From NCBI RefSeq assembly GCF_030908625.1, contig NZ_CP133133.1, positions 124,001-188,000 on the forward strand: a stretch of DNA of 64,000 nt, written 5' to 3'. The position numbers were made by a program, and so were the translations under genes. Source of the stretch: Paludicola sp. MB14-C6 (GTDB taxonomy: Bacteria > Bacillota > Clostridia > Oscillospirales > Ruminococcaceae). The notes under the pieces are model-generated. The model saw nothing but the letters and a program-made list of their open reading frames with translations. It was not told where the DNA came from and did not search any database. Each line of letters begins with the position of its first letter. Within the stretch, counting starts at the first letter, position 1. Shown here in pieces: positions 36,211 through 44,098 of this stretch.

Positions 36211-36636
36211 ATGGAGAATAATCTAAACGAAAACAAGGAACGAGTTAATGCATGGCTACCGCCATCCATGATTAAAAATATGGAACGATTGTGTGAGCCA
36301 AACAACTTTAAAAACAAGTCAGAATTTATTTATAACGCAGTAGATTTCTACATTGGTTATCTCAACAGTCAAAATTCATCCGCATATCTTTCAAAAATAT
36401 TGATGTCTGCACTGCAAGCAACTTTGAAAGAAACAGAGATAAGACACGCAAATAATATTTTTAGATTGTCGGTAGAAATGAGTATGATGATGAATATTCT
36501 TGCCGCCGGACTTGAAATCAGTGATGACGATTTGCGAAAACTTCGTGGCAGATGTGTAAAGGAAGTCAAGGCAAGCAGAGGGAAAATCTGTATGGAAGAT
36601 GCGTTGGAATATCAAAATGGGAATGAAAGTATTTGA
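36211..36636 (+). CDS. Ribbon-helix-helix (CopG-like) protein of the mobile element
   Basis: 141 residues; AAGGAGG before ATG. The N-terminal ERVNAWLPPSMIKNMERLC and NKSEFIYNAVDFYIGYL make a ribbon-helix-helix DNA-binding unit, followed by a helical tail (EMSMMMNILAAGLEIS). Such proteins act as relaxosome accessory factors or copy-control repressors on integrated elements. Next to the putative origin block, an auxiliary role in mobilisation or autoregulation is likely. No relaxase gene is present. Confidence 0.78.
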   Translation: MENNLNENKERVNAWLPPSMIKNMERLCEPNNFKNKSEFIYNAVDFYIGYLNSQNSSAYLSKILMSALQATLKETEIRHANNIFRLSVEMSMMMNILAAGLEISDDDLRKLRGRCVKEVKASRGKICMEDALEYQNGNESI

Positions 36637-36653
36637 TTTTGGAGGGCAGATAA

Positions 36654-36947
36654 ATGGCTTTAATAAACAAAATATTATTCAACACTGCTTTTTTAAAAAG
36701 ATTAATGATATATACAGCAAAACAATTTAGATTTTTAATTTCCGATAACAAGGGCGAACATCAATTTGGCGGGGACTATAAAATATCATTTCAAAAGCCT
36801 ATAGACTATATATTTTTAAATAATACCCAAGAAAAATATGCAACCCAGATTGTGTTTTTAAATTCATTGTTGGAAAAAGAATTGCTTTCACAACAGGAAT
36901 ACAACAAAGCAAAGGATTATCTAAAACAAAAATATAAAGTTGCATAG
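36654..36947 (+). CDS. Small protein with SHOCT-like C-terminal helix pair
   Basis: 97 residues; TTGGAGGGC before ATG. The C-terminal EKELLSQQEYNKAKDYLKQK follows the SHOCT pattern (L-L-x-x-x-x-I/L-T/S-x-x-E-F/Y-x-x-x-K). The N-terminal half, with a QFRFLISDNKGE stretch, is unrecognised. Small proteins of this kind stand directly before large serine recombinase genes in clostridial elements. Co-directional with the RHH gene 17 bases upstream. Confidence 0.6.
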   Translation: MALINKILFNTAFLKRLMIYTAKQFRFLISDNKGEHQFGGDYKISFQKPIDYIFLNNTQEKYATQIVFLNSLLEKELLSQQEYNKAKDYLKQKYKVA

Positions 36948-36959
36948 TAAGAATTAGCA

Positions 36960-36992
36960 CTACATACCCACTTAAAATTAGTGGGTATGTAG
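36960..36992 (+). terminator. 13-bp perfect hairpin between the SHOCT-like and recombinase genes
   Basis: CTACATACCCACT pairs with AGTGGGTATGTAG, 7-base loop, no T-run directly after. Either a terminator separating the recombinase from upstream genes or a binding site controlling it. Confidence 0.65.
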
Positions 36993-37080
36993 AACTTTAA
37001 AAAACTGAATTGTTTTAATAGACTTAGTGATTGTTTACAGATATACTGTGCTGTAAACATAAAGAAAAGGAGGATGCAAA

Positions 37081-38757
37081 ATGGGCGAAGTTCAAATAAT
37101 TTCTGCAACAAAGGGTAAGTTTGATATTACAGGGCGAGAAGTTAAAAAGCTTAAAGTAGCAGCATACTGCCGAGTAAGTACCGATTCGGACGAACAGCTC
37201 AACAGCTATAACTCTCAAGTTGATTATTATACCAACCTTATTAAAAACAACAGCGACTGGGAATTCGTCAATGTATATGCCGACTTTGGAATTTCTGGTA
37301 CACAGGTTAAAAAGCGAGCCGAGTTTCAACGCATGATACAGGACGCTAAAAACGGTATGATTGATATGATCATCACCAAAAGTATTTCAAGATTTGCAAG
37401 AAACACCATAGACACTTTAAAATATGTAAGAGAGCTAAGAGCCATTGGTGTTGCAGTAAGCTTTGAAAAAGAAAATATTGTAACAACGTCTGAAAACGGC
37501 GAAACTTTGCTGACGATACTTTCTTCACTGGCTCAAGGTGAAAGCGAATCCATTTCACAAAACACGAAAATGGGACTTCAAATGAAAGCTAAAAAAGGAG
37601 AACTAATAGGTTTTAATTCCTGCCTTGGCTATGGATATGACAAAGAAACAGGTTCCCTTTATATAGTCGAAGAGGAAGCTGAAACAGTCAGATACATTTT
37701 CAAACGATATATAGAGGGTGCAGGATGCCACACCATAGAAAAAGAATTGCAAGCAAAAGGCATACTCACTCCAAAAGGCAAAACAAACTGGTCGGGCAGT
37801 ACAATATCCAAAATCTTAGGAAATGAAAAATATATCGGAGATATTCTTACAGGTAAAACCTACACCATTGACCCGATTACCAAAAAGAGAATTAAAAATG
37901 TAGGACAGCAAGACCGCTTTTATCTTGAAAACCATCACGAGCCAATCGTAACAAGAGAGCAGTTTGAGCAAGCGAAGATACTGCGTCATAAGAGGAGCCG
38001 TCAATATAATCAAGGCACACTAAGAAAATATAATACAACCTATCCGTTTAGTAACGTGATGAAATGTAAATACTGTGGTGGTACAGTTATAAGAAGAAAA
38101 GGCACTTCGGGTAAAAAAGATAGGTTTATGTGGCTATGCAACACTGCCGCTAAAAAAGGAAAAGCCAGTTGCCCAAACTGTAAACTCATAAATGAAGATG
38201 TACTCGAAAATAGTTTCGTACAAGCCTTTAACAAACTTTGCGTAGACAATGAAAAAATAATACAAGAGTTTTTGGATAACCTTTCAAAAAGTATTGAGTA
38301 CCAAGAATATGAAAATGAAGTTAAAGCCTTGCATGATAAAATAAATAAGGCACAAGGTAAGCGTAATCAGCTAATTGACTTGCTTTTAGAAGAAAAGATT
38401 GATAAAATTATATATGAGAAAAAATACAAAAAGTTATCCGATGACATTGATGAATTGGAATCAGAGCTAAAAATCGCCACACAAGATTCTAATATGGGCG
38501 CAGATTTTAAAACAAGGTTGGAAAGCTTTAAAAATATCTTCAGCCATAAAGAACCCATGGAAAAGTTTGATGGCGAATCCTTCCGAATGCTCATAAAAGA
38601 AGTTATTATCGGTGATGAGGCAGAAGATGGCACACCATTACCATACACCATCAACTTCATCTTCAAAACAGGACTTAAAATAAATGTAACACCGCTTTTT
38701 CCTAAAGCAGAACCACCAAAAAGCCCACGGTGGGAACCACGCACGTTGAAACGATAA
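37081..38757 (+). CDS. Large serine recombinase (integrase)
   Basis: 558 residues; AAAGGAGG before ATG. Resolvase catalytic domain at the N-terminus (VAAYCRVSTDSDEQ, nucleophile Ser33; DMIITKSISRFARNT with the catalytic Arg region), the Recombinase domain (LGYGYDKETGSLYIVEEEAE and SGSTISKILGNEKYIG), a zinc ribbon (CKYCGGTVI ... WLCN ... CPNCKL) and a C-terminal coiled coil (about residues 415-475). This is the TndX/TnpX-like class that excises and inserts integrated elements. The extreme C-terminus (WEPRTLKR) lies in the candidate right attachment site. It is intact, so the element could still move. Confidence 0.95.
   Translation: MGEVQIISATKGKFDITGREVKKLKVAAYCRVSTDSDEQLNSYNSQVDYYTNLIKNNSDWEFVNVYADFGISGTQVKKRAEFQRMIQDAKNGMIDMIITKSISRFARNTIDTLKYVRELRAIGVAVSFEKENIVTTSENGETLLTILSSLAQGESESISQNTKMGLQMKAKKGELIGFNSCLGYGYDKETGSLYIVEEEAETVRYIFKRYIEGAGCHTIEKELQAKGILTPKGKTNWSGSTISKILGNEKYIGDILTGKTYTIDPITKKRIKNVGQQDRFYLENHHEPIVTREQFEQAKILRHKRSRQYNQGTLRKYNTTYPFSNVMKCKYCGGTVIRRKGTSGKKDRFMWLCNTAAKKGKASCPNCKLINEDVLENSFVQAFNKLCVDNEKIIQEFLDNLSKSIEYQEYENEVKALHDKINKAQGKRNQLIDLLLEEKIDKIIYEKKYKKLSDDIDELESELKIATQDSNMGADFKTRLESFKNIFSHKEPMEKFDGESFRMLIKEVIIGDEAEDGTPLPYTINFIFKTGLKINVTPLFPKAEPPKSPRWEPRTLKR
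38734..38748. other. Candidate attachment site (right), inside the recombinase 3' end
   Basis: GAACCACGCACGT at 38734-38746 repeats 21505-21517; the arm after the CA core is CGTTG here, CGTGG at the left copy. The distance between the copies is 17,229 bases and covers the whole defence-like and recombinase region. Confidence 0.4.
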
Positions 38758-38865
38758 TAATGATGACGCATTGTGGTTTTGAAGCAATTTTGAGGCTTGA
38801 AAAATGGTGGAAATATAGATGACATGAGGTTATTTTATTGGAATAACATTTAAGGAGACTGAAAG

Positions 38866-39269
38866 ATGAGTATTGAAACAATATCAACAATAGTAATTAG
38901 TATCTTAAGTTCATCTTTAATTTCAGTACTAATTTCAACTTTAATATTGGAGCCGATGAAGGACAGAAAAAATATATTTTTGATGAAAAGAAACGTGTCT
39001 ACGAATCTATCATTATTTTCGCTCAAATTGTTTTGTATCCAGTAGAAGCAAAATATTCTTTAGGTGTAGCAAGATACGATATACAGACAATTAGTGAAGA
39101 AGATAGGGTCGTGAATTCTCTCAATGATTTGAAAATGTCTATTCCAAAATTAAAATTAATAACAAAAAATAGTAAAGTAATAGAAAGTACTTTGAATTTT
39201 ATTGAAAGCAAAGATGAGAAATCATTTAATATTCTTACTGATACTTTACAGCATGATTTATTTAAATAA
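38866..39269 (+). pseudogene. Small membrane-anchored protein, frameshifted
   Basis: AAGGAGA stands before ATG 38866. The frame encodes one membrane helix (ISTIVISILSSSLISVLIST) and then EPMKDRK, after which a run of six A at about 38965 breaks the frame. Frame 3 carries on with YIFDEKKRVYESIIIFAQIV, SLGVARYDIQ and NDLKMSIPKLKLI to the stop at 39267-39269. Repaired length is about 134 residues. Hypothetical protein, family unknown, of a kind seen at the ends of integrated elements. Confidence 0.7.
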
Positions 39270-39287
39270 TTCAATATCAAGAAAAGC

Positions 39288-39350
39288 AGGCTAAGCCTTA
39301 GGTTATTTAAGACCTACAGACTTAGCCTCTTTTTTATGCCCAAAAATAAA
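39288..39350 (+). terminator. Terminator hairpin, copy 2 of the element-associated repeat
   Basis: AGGCTAAG (39288-39295) pairs with CTTAGCCT (39321-39328), followed by CTTTTTT and ATGCCCAAAAA. Same order and tail as 10473-10530, about 28.8 kb away. Confidence 0.7.
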
Positions 39351-39368
39351 AAGAAAGGAACGATGAGA

Positions 39369-39460
39369 ATGTCAAAATTATTTATGTACGGCACAAGGAT
39401 ACAGGAGTTGAGCAGATGATGATGCTTGAGTCAAACTTCGCAAAAAACCTTTTGAGTTAA
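39369..39460 (+). pseudogene. Short element gene remnant overlapping the end of glnN
   Basis: ATG 39369 with GAAAGGAACG upstream reads MSKLFMYGT, slips one base, and continues [20 protein letters not shown] to TAA 39458-39460. It is the first 30 or so codons of a gene that follows the conserved hairpin in such elements; the rest is gone. Its end overlaps the last bases of the minus-strand glnN gene, so the boundary between mobile DNA and the core region is here. Confidence 0.55.
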
Positions 39461-41544
39461 TTTACACTATATAGAAGTTCTGCATACGTAGGTAAGCCCC
39501 AATGTTTTTTAGAAATCATTGTTTCAAGCTCATCAATTACTATCCTTAGTTGTGTAATTGCTAAAAATACAAAATCGTGATAATACTTTGCAAGCTCTAA
39601 ACTATCATTTATTAACTTTGCATTTAATACAGCAGCTTCAAGCTCTTCTAATTCTTTATAAAGACATGTAGTCGATTTGGCTAATTTCTTGGCTATGTTA
39701 AGTTCTGGTTGCTCTTCAATACCACAAGACTTTTTGCCAGTTATCAAAGTAATAAGTTCATTTTGATAACTGATTGATGATGGTAATATTTCTTTTTTAA
39801 CAAGATCAATTAAAGTTAGAGCTTCAATATGAATTGTCTTTACATAATTTTCAAGCAATATTTCATATCTTGAGTGCATTTCTGCTTCAGTAAAAACGTT
39901 ATGTTTACAAAACATTTCCACATTTTTAGGCAAAATAAATGTAGGCAGTGTTTCAACAGTATTTTTTAAGTTGAGAAGTCCTCTTTCTTCAGCTTCTGTA
40001 ACCCATTCATCAGAATAATTGTTGCCATTGAAAATAATTCTCTTATGTTGTTTCATTGTGGATTGAATTAAAGCGTCAAGGTCTGATTTAAAATTATTAC
40101 TTTTTTCAAGTTTATCAGCAAATTGGCTTAAAACCTCAGCAACAATTGAGTTTAATACAATGTTAGGTCCAGCAATAGAAAAGTTAGAACCAAGCATACG
40201 AAACTCGAACTTATTGCCTGTAAAAGCAAAAGGCGACGTGCGGTTACGGTCTGTTGTATCTTTTGGAAAATGGGGTAGTACAGTTGCGCCTATTTCCATT
40301 TGATGCTTTCTTTTGTTTTTATAGCTGCTGTCTGTTTCAATAGCCTCTAAAATTTCGGTTAACTCATCACCGAGAAACATGGATACAATAGCAGGAGGTG
40401 CTTCATTCGCTCCGAGTCTATGGTCATTTCCAGCACTTGCAACAGATACTCTTAATAAATCTTGATAGTCGTCAACCGCTTTAATAACTGCCACTAAAAA
40501 CAACAGAAATTGTGCATTTTCAAATGGTGTATCGCCTGGTTCAAGTAGGTTAACTCCTGTATCTGTTGAAATAGACCAGTTATTATGTTTGCCGCTACCA
40601 TTTACACCTGCAAATGGTTTTTCATGTAGCAGACAAACTAAGCCATGGCTATTAGCTATACTTTTCATAAGCTCCATAGTAAGCTGATTGTGATCGGTTG
40701 CAATATTGGTTGTTGTAAAAATCGGTGCTAATTCATGTTGAGCAGGTGCTACTTCATTATGTTTGGTTTTTGCCAATATACCAAGTTTCCATAATTCTTC
40801 ATCAAGTTCTTTCATAAATGCTGAAACCCTTGGTTTTAGATTTCCAAAGTAGTGGTCATCAAGCTCTTGCCCTTTTGGAGGCCTTGCCCCGAATAATGTT
40901 CTACCACAGTTTACAAGATCCGGACGTTTTAAGTACACCTCTTTATCAACGAGAAAATACTCTTGTTCAGGGCCAACAGTTGTAATGACACGTTTTGCTG
41001 TTGTGTTACCAAACAGCTTTAAAATGCGCATTGCTTGTTTGTCGATAGCTTGCATTGAGCGAAGTAACGGAGTTTTTTTGTCAAGAGCTTCACCACTGTA
41101 TGAACAAAATGCGGTAGGTATGCATAGCGTTCCATCTTTAATAAAAGCATAAGATGTTGTATCCCATACTGTATAACCTCTCGCTTCAAAGGTAGCACGA
41201 AGACCGCCTGAAGGAAAGCTTGAAGCGTCTGGTTCACCTCGAACTAGTTCTTTTCCCGAAAACTCCATAATGATTTTGCCATCATTACTTGGAGAAATAA
41301 AGCTGTCGTGTTTTTCAGCAGTGATGCCTGTCATTGGCTGAAACCAATGAGTAAAATGGGTAGCACCATTTTCAGTAGCCCAATCTTTCATGGCGTTTGC
41401 AACAACATTTGCAACATCAAGCTCTAAATGTGTACCTTGTTCTATTGTCTTTTTTAATGCTTTATAAGTGTCTTTTGGCAATCTTGCTTTCATAACAGTA
41501 TCATTAAAAACCTGACTACCAAACATATTCGGAATATCTTTCAT
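39457..41544 (-). CDS. glnN: Glutamine synthetase type III
   Basis: 695 residues, the usual size of GSIII, with AGGAGG before ATG 41544. Makes glutamine from glutamate, ammonia and ATP in the cytoplasm as a large oligomer. The GSIII signature [19 protein letters not shown] lies near residue 105; [15 protein letters not shown] and [18 protein letters not shown] are active-site stretches with the catalytic Glu and His, and [18 protein letters not shown] is the ATP/ammonium region. Fourteen bases separate it from asnA, so the two form an asnA-glnN operon whose leader carries the hairpin/terminator at 42586-42640. A type I enzyme is encoded at 48118, so the organism has two glutamine synthetases in one region. 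Confidence 0.96.
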   Translation of the reverse strand: MKDIPNMFGSQVFNDTVMKARLPKDTYKALKKTIEQGTHLELDVANVVANAMKDWATENGATHFTHWFQPMTGITAEKHDSFISPSNDGKIIMEFSGKELVRGEPDASSFPSGGLRATFEARGYTVWDTTSYAFIKDGTLCIPTAFCSYSGEALDKKTPLLRSMQAIDKQAMRILKLFGNTTAKRVITTVGPEQEYFLVDKEVYLKRPDLVNCGRTLFGARPPKGQELDDHYFGNLKPRVSAFMKELDEELWKLGILAKTKHNEVAPAQHELAPIFTTTNIATDHNQLTMELMKSIANSHGLVCLLHEKPFAGVNGSGKHNNWSISTDTGVNLLEPGDTPFENAQFLLFLVAVIKAVDDYQDLLRVSVASAGNDHRLGANEAPPAIVSMFLGDELTEILEAIETDSSYKNKRKHQMEIGATVLPHFPKDTTDRNRTSPFAFTGNKFEFRMLGSNFSIAGPNIVLNSIVAEVLSQFADKLEKSNNFKSDLDALIQSTMKQHKRIIFNGNNYSDEWVTEAEERGLLNLKNTVETLPTFILPKNVEMFCKHNVFTEAEMHSRYEILLENYVKTIHIEALTLIDLVKKEILPSSISYQNELITLITGKKSCGIEEQPELNIAKKLAKSTTCLYKELEELEAAVLNAKLINDSLELAKYYHDFVFLAITQLRIVIDELETMISKKHWGLPTYAELLYSVN

Positions 41545-41558
41545 TGATAATGCCTCCT

Positions 41559-42566
41559 TTATAATAATTCAATTTGAGCAGCTTTGCAGCCAGATCTTGT
41601 TTCTTCATCCCATATGGAAACTTGTACTTCGCCAATATGTGCTTTTTCGAGTAAAAGCATGCACAATCTTGATTGTCCGATACCGCCACCCATAGTAAGA
41701 GGGAGTTTTCCTTCTGATAGCATCTTGTGGAATGAATATGTACGACGATTGTCGCATCCTGCTTTTGTTAGTTGTTCGTTTAAAGATTTTTCATCAACAC
41801 GAATGCCCATTGACGAAACTTCAAAAGCACACTGCAAGACATCACTCCAAAAAACGATATCTCCATTGAGCGCCCAATCGTCATAGTCCGGAGCTCTTCC
41901 ATCATGCTTAACCCCCGATTTTAACACATCTCCAATTTGCATAATAAAGGCGGTTTTATGTTCTTTCAGGTATGCGTTCTCTCGTTGTTTTGGAGTAAGT
42001 GCTGGGTACATATCTTCAAGCTCCTGTGTGGTAATAAAAGACACATCTTTTGATAGAGTACCTTTTATTTCGGGATAGAGCTTTTGAATGGATTGCTGTG
42101 TATTACAAATTGCAGTAACAATACTACTAACGGTTTCTTTTAAAGTTGAAATGTTACGTGTTTGTTTATCAATAACCTTTTCCCAATCCCATTGGTCAAC
42201 ATAAATAGAATGAAGATTATCCATTTCTTCGTCTCGACGAACAGCGTTCATATCCGTGTAAAGGCCTTCACCAACAGGAAAGCCATATTGATATAGTGCC
42301 ATACGTTTCCACTTGGCAAGAGAATGAACAATTTGTGCATTTGTTTTTGTTTCCATGATGTCAAACTCTACTGCACGTTCTACTCCGTTCAAGTCATCGT
42401 TTAGTCCTGTTTGCGGTTCAACGAAAAGAGGTGCAGATACTCTTATTAGGTTAAGGGCGTTTGAAAGATTATCCTCAAATGTCCTCTTTACAGTGCCGAT
42501 AGCTTTTTGTGTGTCATAAACTGACAAAACTGACTTATAACCGATAGGTTTTTCTAGTTTGCTCAT
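41559..42566 (-). CDS. asnA: Aspartate-ammonia ligase (asparagine synthetase A)
   Basis: 335 residues from ATG 42566, behind GGGAG; the longer frame to 42713 has no site and would cover the promoter and terminator. Makes asparagine from aspartate and ammonia with ATP to AMP. Family landmarks are [53 protein letters not shown] and the C-terminal [19 protein letters not shown], from the class-II tRNA-synthetase-like fold. First gene of the asnA-glnN transcript. Ammonia-dependent rather than glutamine-dependent asparagine synthesis fits the ammonia-assimilation theme. Confidence 0.96.
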   Translation of the reverse strand: MSKLEKPIGYKSVLSVYDTQKAIGTVKRTFEDNLSNALNLIRVSAPLFVEPQTGLNDDLNGVERAVEFDIMETKTNAQIVHSLAKWKRMALYQYGFPVGEGLYTDMNAVRRDEEMDNLHSIYVDQWDWEKVIDKQTRNISTLKETVSSIVTAICNTQQSIQKLYPEIKGTLSKDVSFITTQELEDMYPALTPKQRENAYLKEHKTAFIMQIGDVLKSGVKHDGRAPDYDDWALNGDIVFWSDVLQCAFEVSSMGIRVDEKSLNEQLTKAGCDNRRTYSFHKMLSEGKLPLTMGGGIGQSRLCMLLLEKAHIGEVQVSIWDEETRSGCKAAQIELL

Positions 42567-42585
42567 AATTAACTCCCTTTCCAAA

Positions 42586-42640
42586 CAAAAAAAATAAGGC
42601 ACTGCGGACATATAGCCCACAGCGCCTTTGCTGTTTATGC
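42586..42640 (-). promoter_or_regulatory. asnA-glnN leader: AAAGGC hexaloop hairpin overlapping an intrinsic terminator
   Basis: Minus strand, in order of transcription: ACAGC-AAAGGC-GCTGT (42634-42619), a 5-bp stem with hexaloop AAAGGC having A at loop position 1 and G at position 4, as in ANTAR target RNAs. The loop and 3' arm are also the left arm of a terminator, AAGGCGCTGTGGGC against GTCCGCAGTGCCTT (14 bp with three G-U pairs, loop TATAT, 42628-42596), followed by A and T8. The two structures exclude each other. Starts about 5 bases after the predicted transcription start. Only one hexaloop hairpin is seen, whereas canonical ANTAR sites have two. Confidence 0.65.
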
Positions 42641-42645
42641 TAATC

Positions 42646-42674
42646 ATGTTATCATGAAAACAAAAAGTTGTCAA
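42646..42674 (-). promoter_or_regulatory. Sigma-A type promoter of asnA-glnN
   Basis: On the minus strand: TTGACA at 42674-42669, 17-bp spacer, TAACAT at 42651-42646. The predicted start, about 42639, is just before the leader hairpin. Confidence 0.8.
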
Positions 42675-42796
42675 GAGGATTTTTGAAAAAATGCAAGAAA
42701 ATGTTCTGTGCACTTCAAATTATGAGCATTTTTTAACTTTATTCAGTGTATTTTATAAAAAAATGAATTATAATAAAAATTTTATTTCAAATAGTA

Positions 42797-42825
42797 TTGA
42801 CTAATATACCAATATAAGTTATACT
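42797..42825 (+). promoter_or_regulatory. Sigma-A type promoter of the glutamate synthase operon
   Basis: TTGACT at 42797-42802, 17-bp spacer, TATACT at 42820-42825. The predicted start near 42832 coincides with the first base of the leader hairpin. Confidence 0.8.
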
Positions 42826-42833
42826 ATAACCAG

Positions 42834-42943
42834 TGAACAAAGGCGTTCATCAGATAATGTAATAAACAGTTAAAAAAAACCGTGTTTATAATTCGGTTTT
42901 TAAGTTGTCTATTCAACATTATGTGATGAGCGCCTTTTTCTTT
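42834..42943 (+). promoter_or_regulatory. Glutamate synthase operon leader: AAAGGC hexaloop hairpin overlapping a long terminator
   Basis: First hairpin TGAAC-AAAGGC-GTTCA (42834-42849), a 5-bp stem whose hexaloop is identical to that of the asnA leader. Its loop and 3' arm also start the left arm (42839-42860) of a 22-bp helix whose right arm is 42916-42937; only one mismatch and one G-U pair. The right arm is followed by TTTTTCTTT (42935-42943). An inner hairpin AAAAACCG / CGGTTTTT fills the loop. Formation of the 5' hairpin therefore prevents the terminator. A weak second loop candidate, ACCGTG (42879-42884), has A1 and G4 but only three pairs. Confidence 0.65.
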
Positions 42944-43002
42944 AAAGTAAAGCTCGATGGATTAATTGACTTTAATACATTGGGGGTGATTAGGAGGTTT
43001 AT

Positions 43003-44097
43003 ATGTTGAAAGAAGGTCAAGTAAGAATACCTTCAGGATGTGCAATATCAGGTATTTTTAATAAATCAGGTGCTCGAATGAGTGGAGAAGATATTATAAA
43101 ATCGATTGCTGTTATGCACGACCGCTCAAACGGTTTAGGTGGTGGTTTTGCTGCATACGGTATTTATCCTGAATATAAAGACTACTATGCGCTTCATATA
43201 TTCTATGATAATACAGCGTCAAAAAAAGAATGTGAGGATTTTTTGGAAAGACATTTTGATATTATCAATCTTTCCAAAATACCAACAAGAAAAATAAAAG
43301 AAATAACGGATGAACCACTCATTTGGAGATACTTTGTTTCGCCACTTCCAACAAAACTTTCAGACAGTCAGATTGATGAACGGGAGTACTTAGCAAAATG
43401 TGTTTTTCGTGTGAACACTCGCATAGATGGAGCTTATGTTTTTTCAAGTGGAAAAAATATGGGCGTATTTAAGGCAGTAGGTTTTCCGGAAGATGTCGGA
43501 CGGTTCTATCGTTTAGAGGAATATGAAGGTTATTGCTTTACAGCACATGGACGTTATCCAACAAACACACCCGGTTGGTGGGGCGGTGCACATCCTTTTG
43601 CATTGCTTGATTATTCGGTAGTACATAACGGCGAAATTTCGTCTTATGATGCCAATAGACGTGCTATTGAGATGTATGGATATAAGTGCACATTGCAAAC
43701 AGATACTGAGGTAATCACTTATATTATTGATTATCTGCATCGTAAAAAAGGGCTTACTTGGGATGAAATTGCATCAGTAATTGCCGCCCCGTTTTGGCAA
43801 TCTATTGAACAAATGACGTCAGAAAAAAAAGAATACTATGAATATCTGCGCAATGTATTCTCAGCACAGCTAATTACCGGACCATTTTCAATTCTTGTAG
43901 GATTTGATGGCGGTTTAATGGCGCTTAACGATAGACTAAAGTTGCGTAGTATGGTTGTTGGTGAAAAAGGCGATACAGTTTATATTGCAAGCGAGGAGTC
44001 TGCAATTAGAATAATAGAGCCTAATTTAGATAATGTGTGGTCACCACAAGGTGGTGAGCCTGTCATTGTTAGTCTTTCTGGATTGGAGGTAAAATAG
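43003..44097 (+). CDS. gltB1: Glutamate synthase, glutamine amidotransferase (class II) subunit
   Basis: 364 residues; AGGAGG before ATG 43003. This is the stand-alone glutaminase domain of a split glutamate synthase: it takes ammonia from glutamine for transfer to 2-oxoglutarate by the next subunit. The probable catalytic Cys is in SGCAISGIFN near residue 14, after a short propeptide; the class II fold shows HGRYPTNTPGWWGGAHPF, SVVHNGEISSYDANRR and QTDTEVITYIIDYL. Next gene begins one base after its stop. Split GltB is typical of archaea and Clostridia. First gene of the operon behind the ANTAR-like leader. Confidence 0.92.
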   Translation: MLKEGQVRIPSGCAISGIFNKSGARMSGEDIIKSIAVMHDRSNGLGGGFAAYGIYPEYKDYYALHIFYDNTASKKECEDFLERHFDIINLSKIPTRKIKEITDEPLIWRYFVSPLPTKLSDSQIDEREYLAKCVFRVNTRIDGAYVFSSGKNMGVFKAVGFPEDVGRFYRLEEYEGYCFTAHGRYPTNTPGWWGGAHPFALLDYSVVHNGEISSYDANRRAIEMYGYKCTLQTDTEVITYIIDYLHRKKGLTWDEIASVIAAPFWQSIEQMTSEKKEYYEYLRNVFSAQLITGPFSILVGFDGGLMALNDRLKLRSMVVGEKGDTVYIASEESAIRIIEPNLDNVWSPQGGEPVIVSLSGLEVK

Positions 44098-44098
44098 A

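Noticed and set aside
36654..36947. Xis-type excision factor
   Set aside because: No helix-turn-helix visible; the C-terminal pattern is SHOCT-like instead.
37373..38825. Several minus-strand frames opposite the serine recombinase
   Set aside because: Shadows of a clearly coding + strand gene.
42567..42713. Longer N-terminus for asnA
   Set aside because: Would translate through the promoter and terminator; ATG 42566 has a good ribosome binding site and matches the family start.
42879..42884. Second ANTAR hexaloop (ACCGTG) in the + leader
   Set aside because: A1 and G4 are present but only three base pairs hold the loop; no counterpart in the asnA leader. Kept as a remark only.
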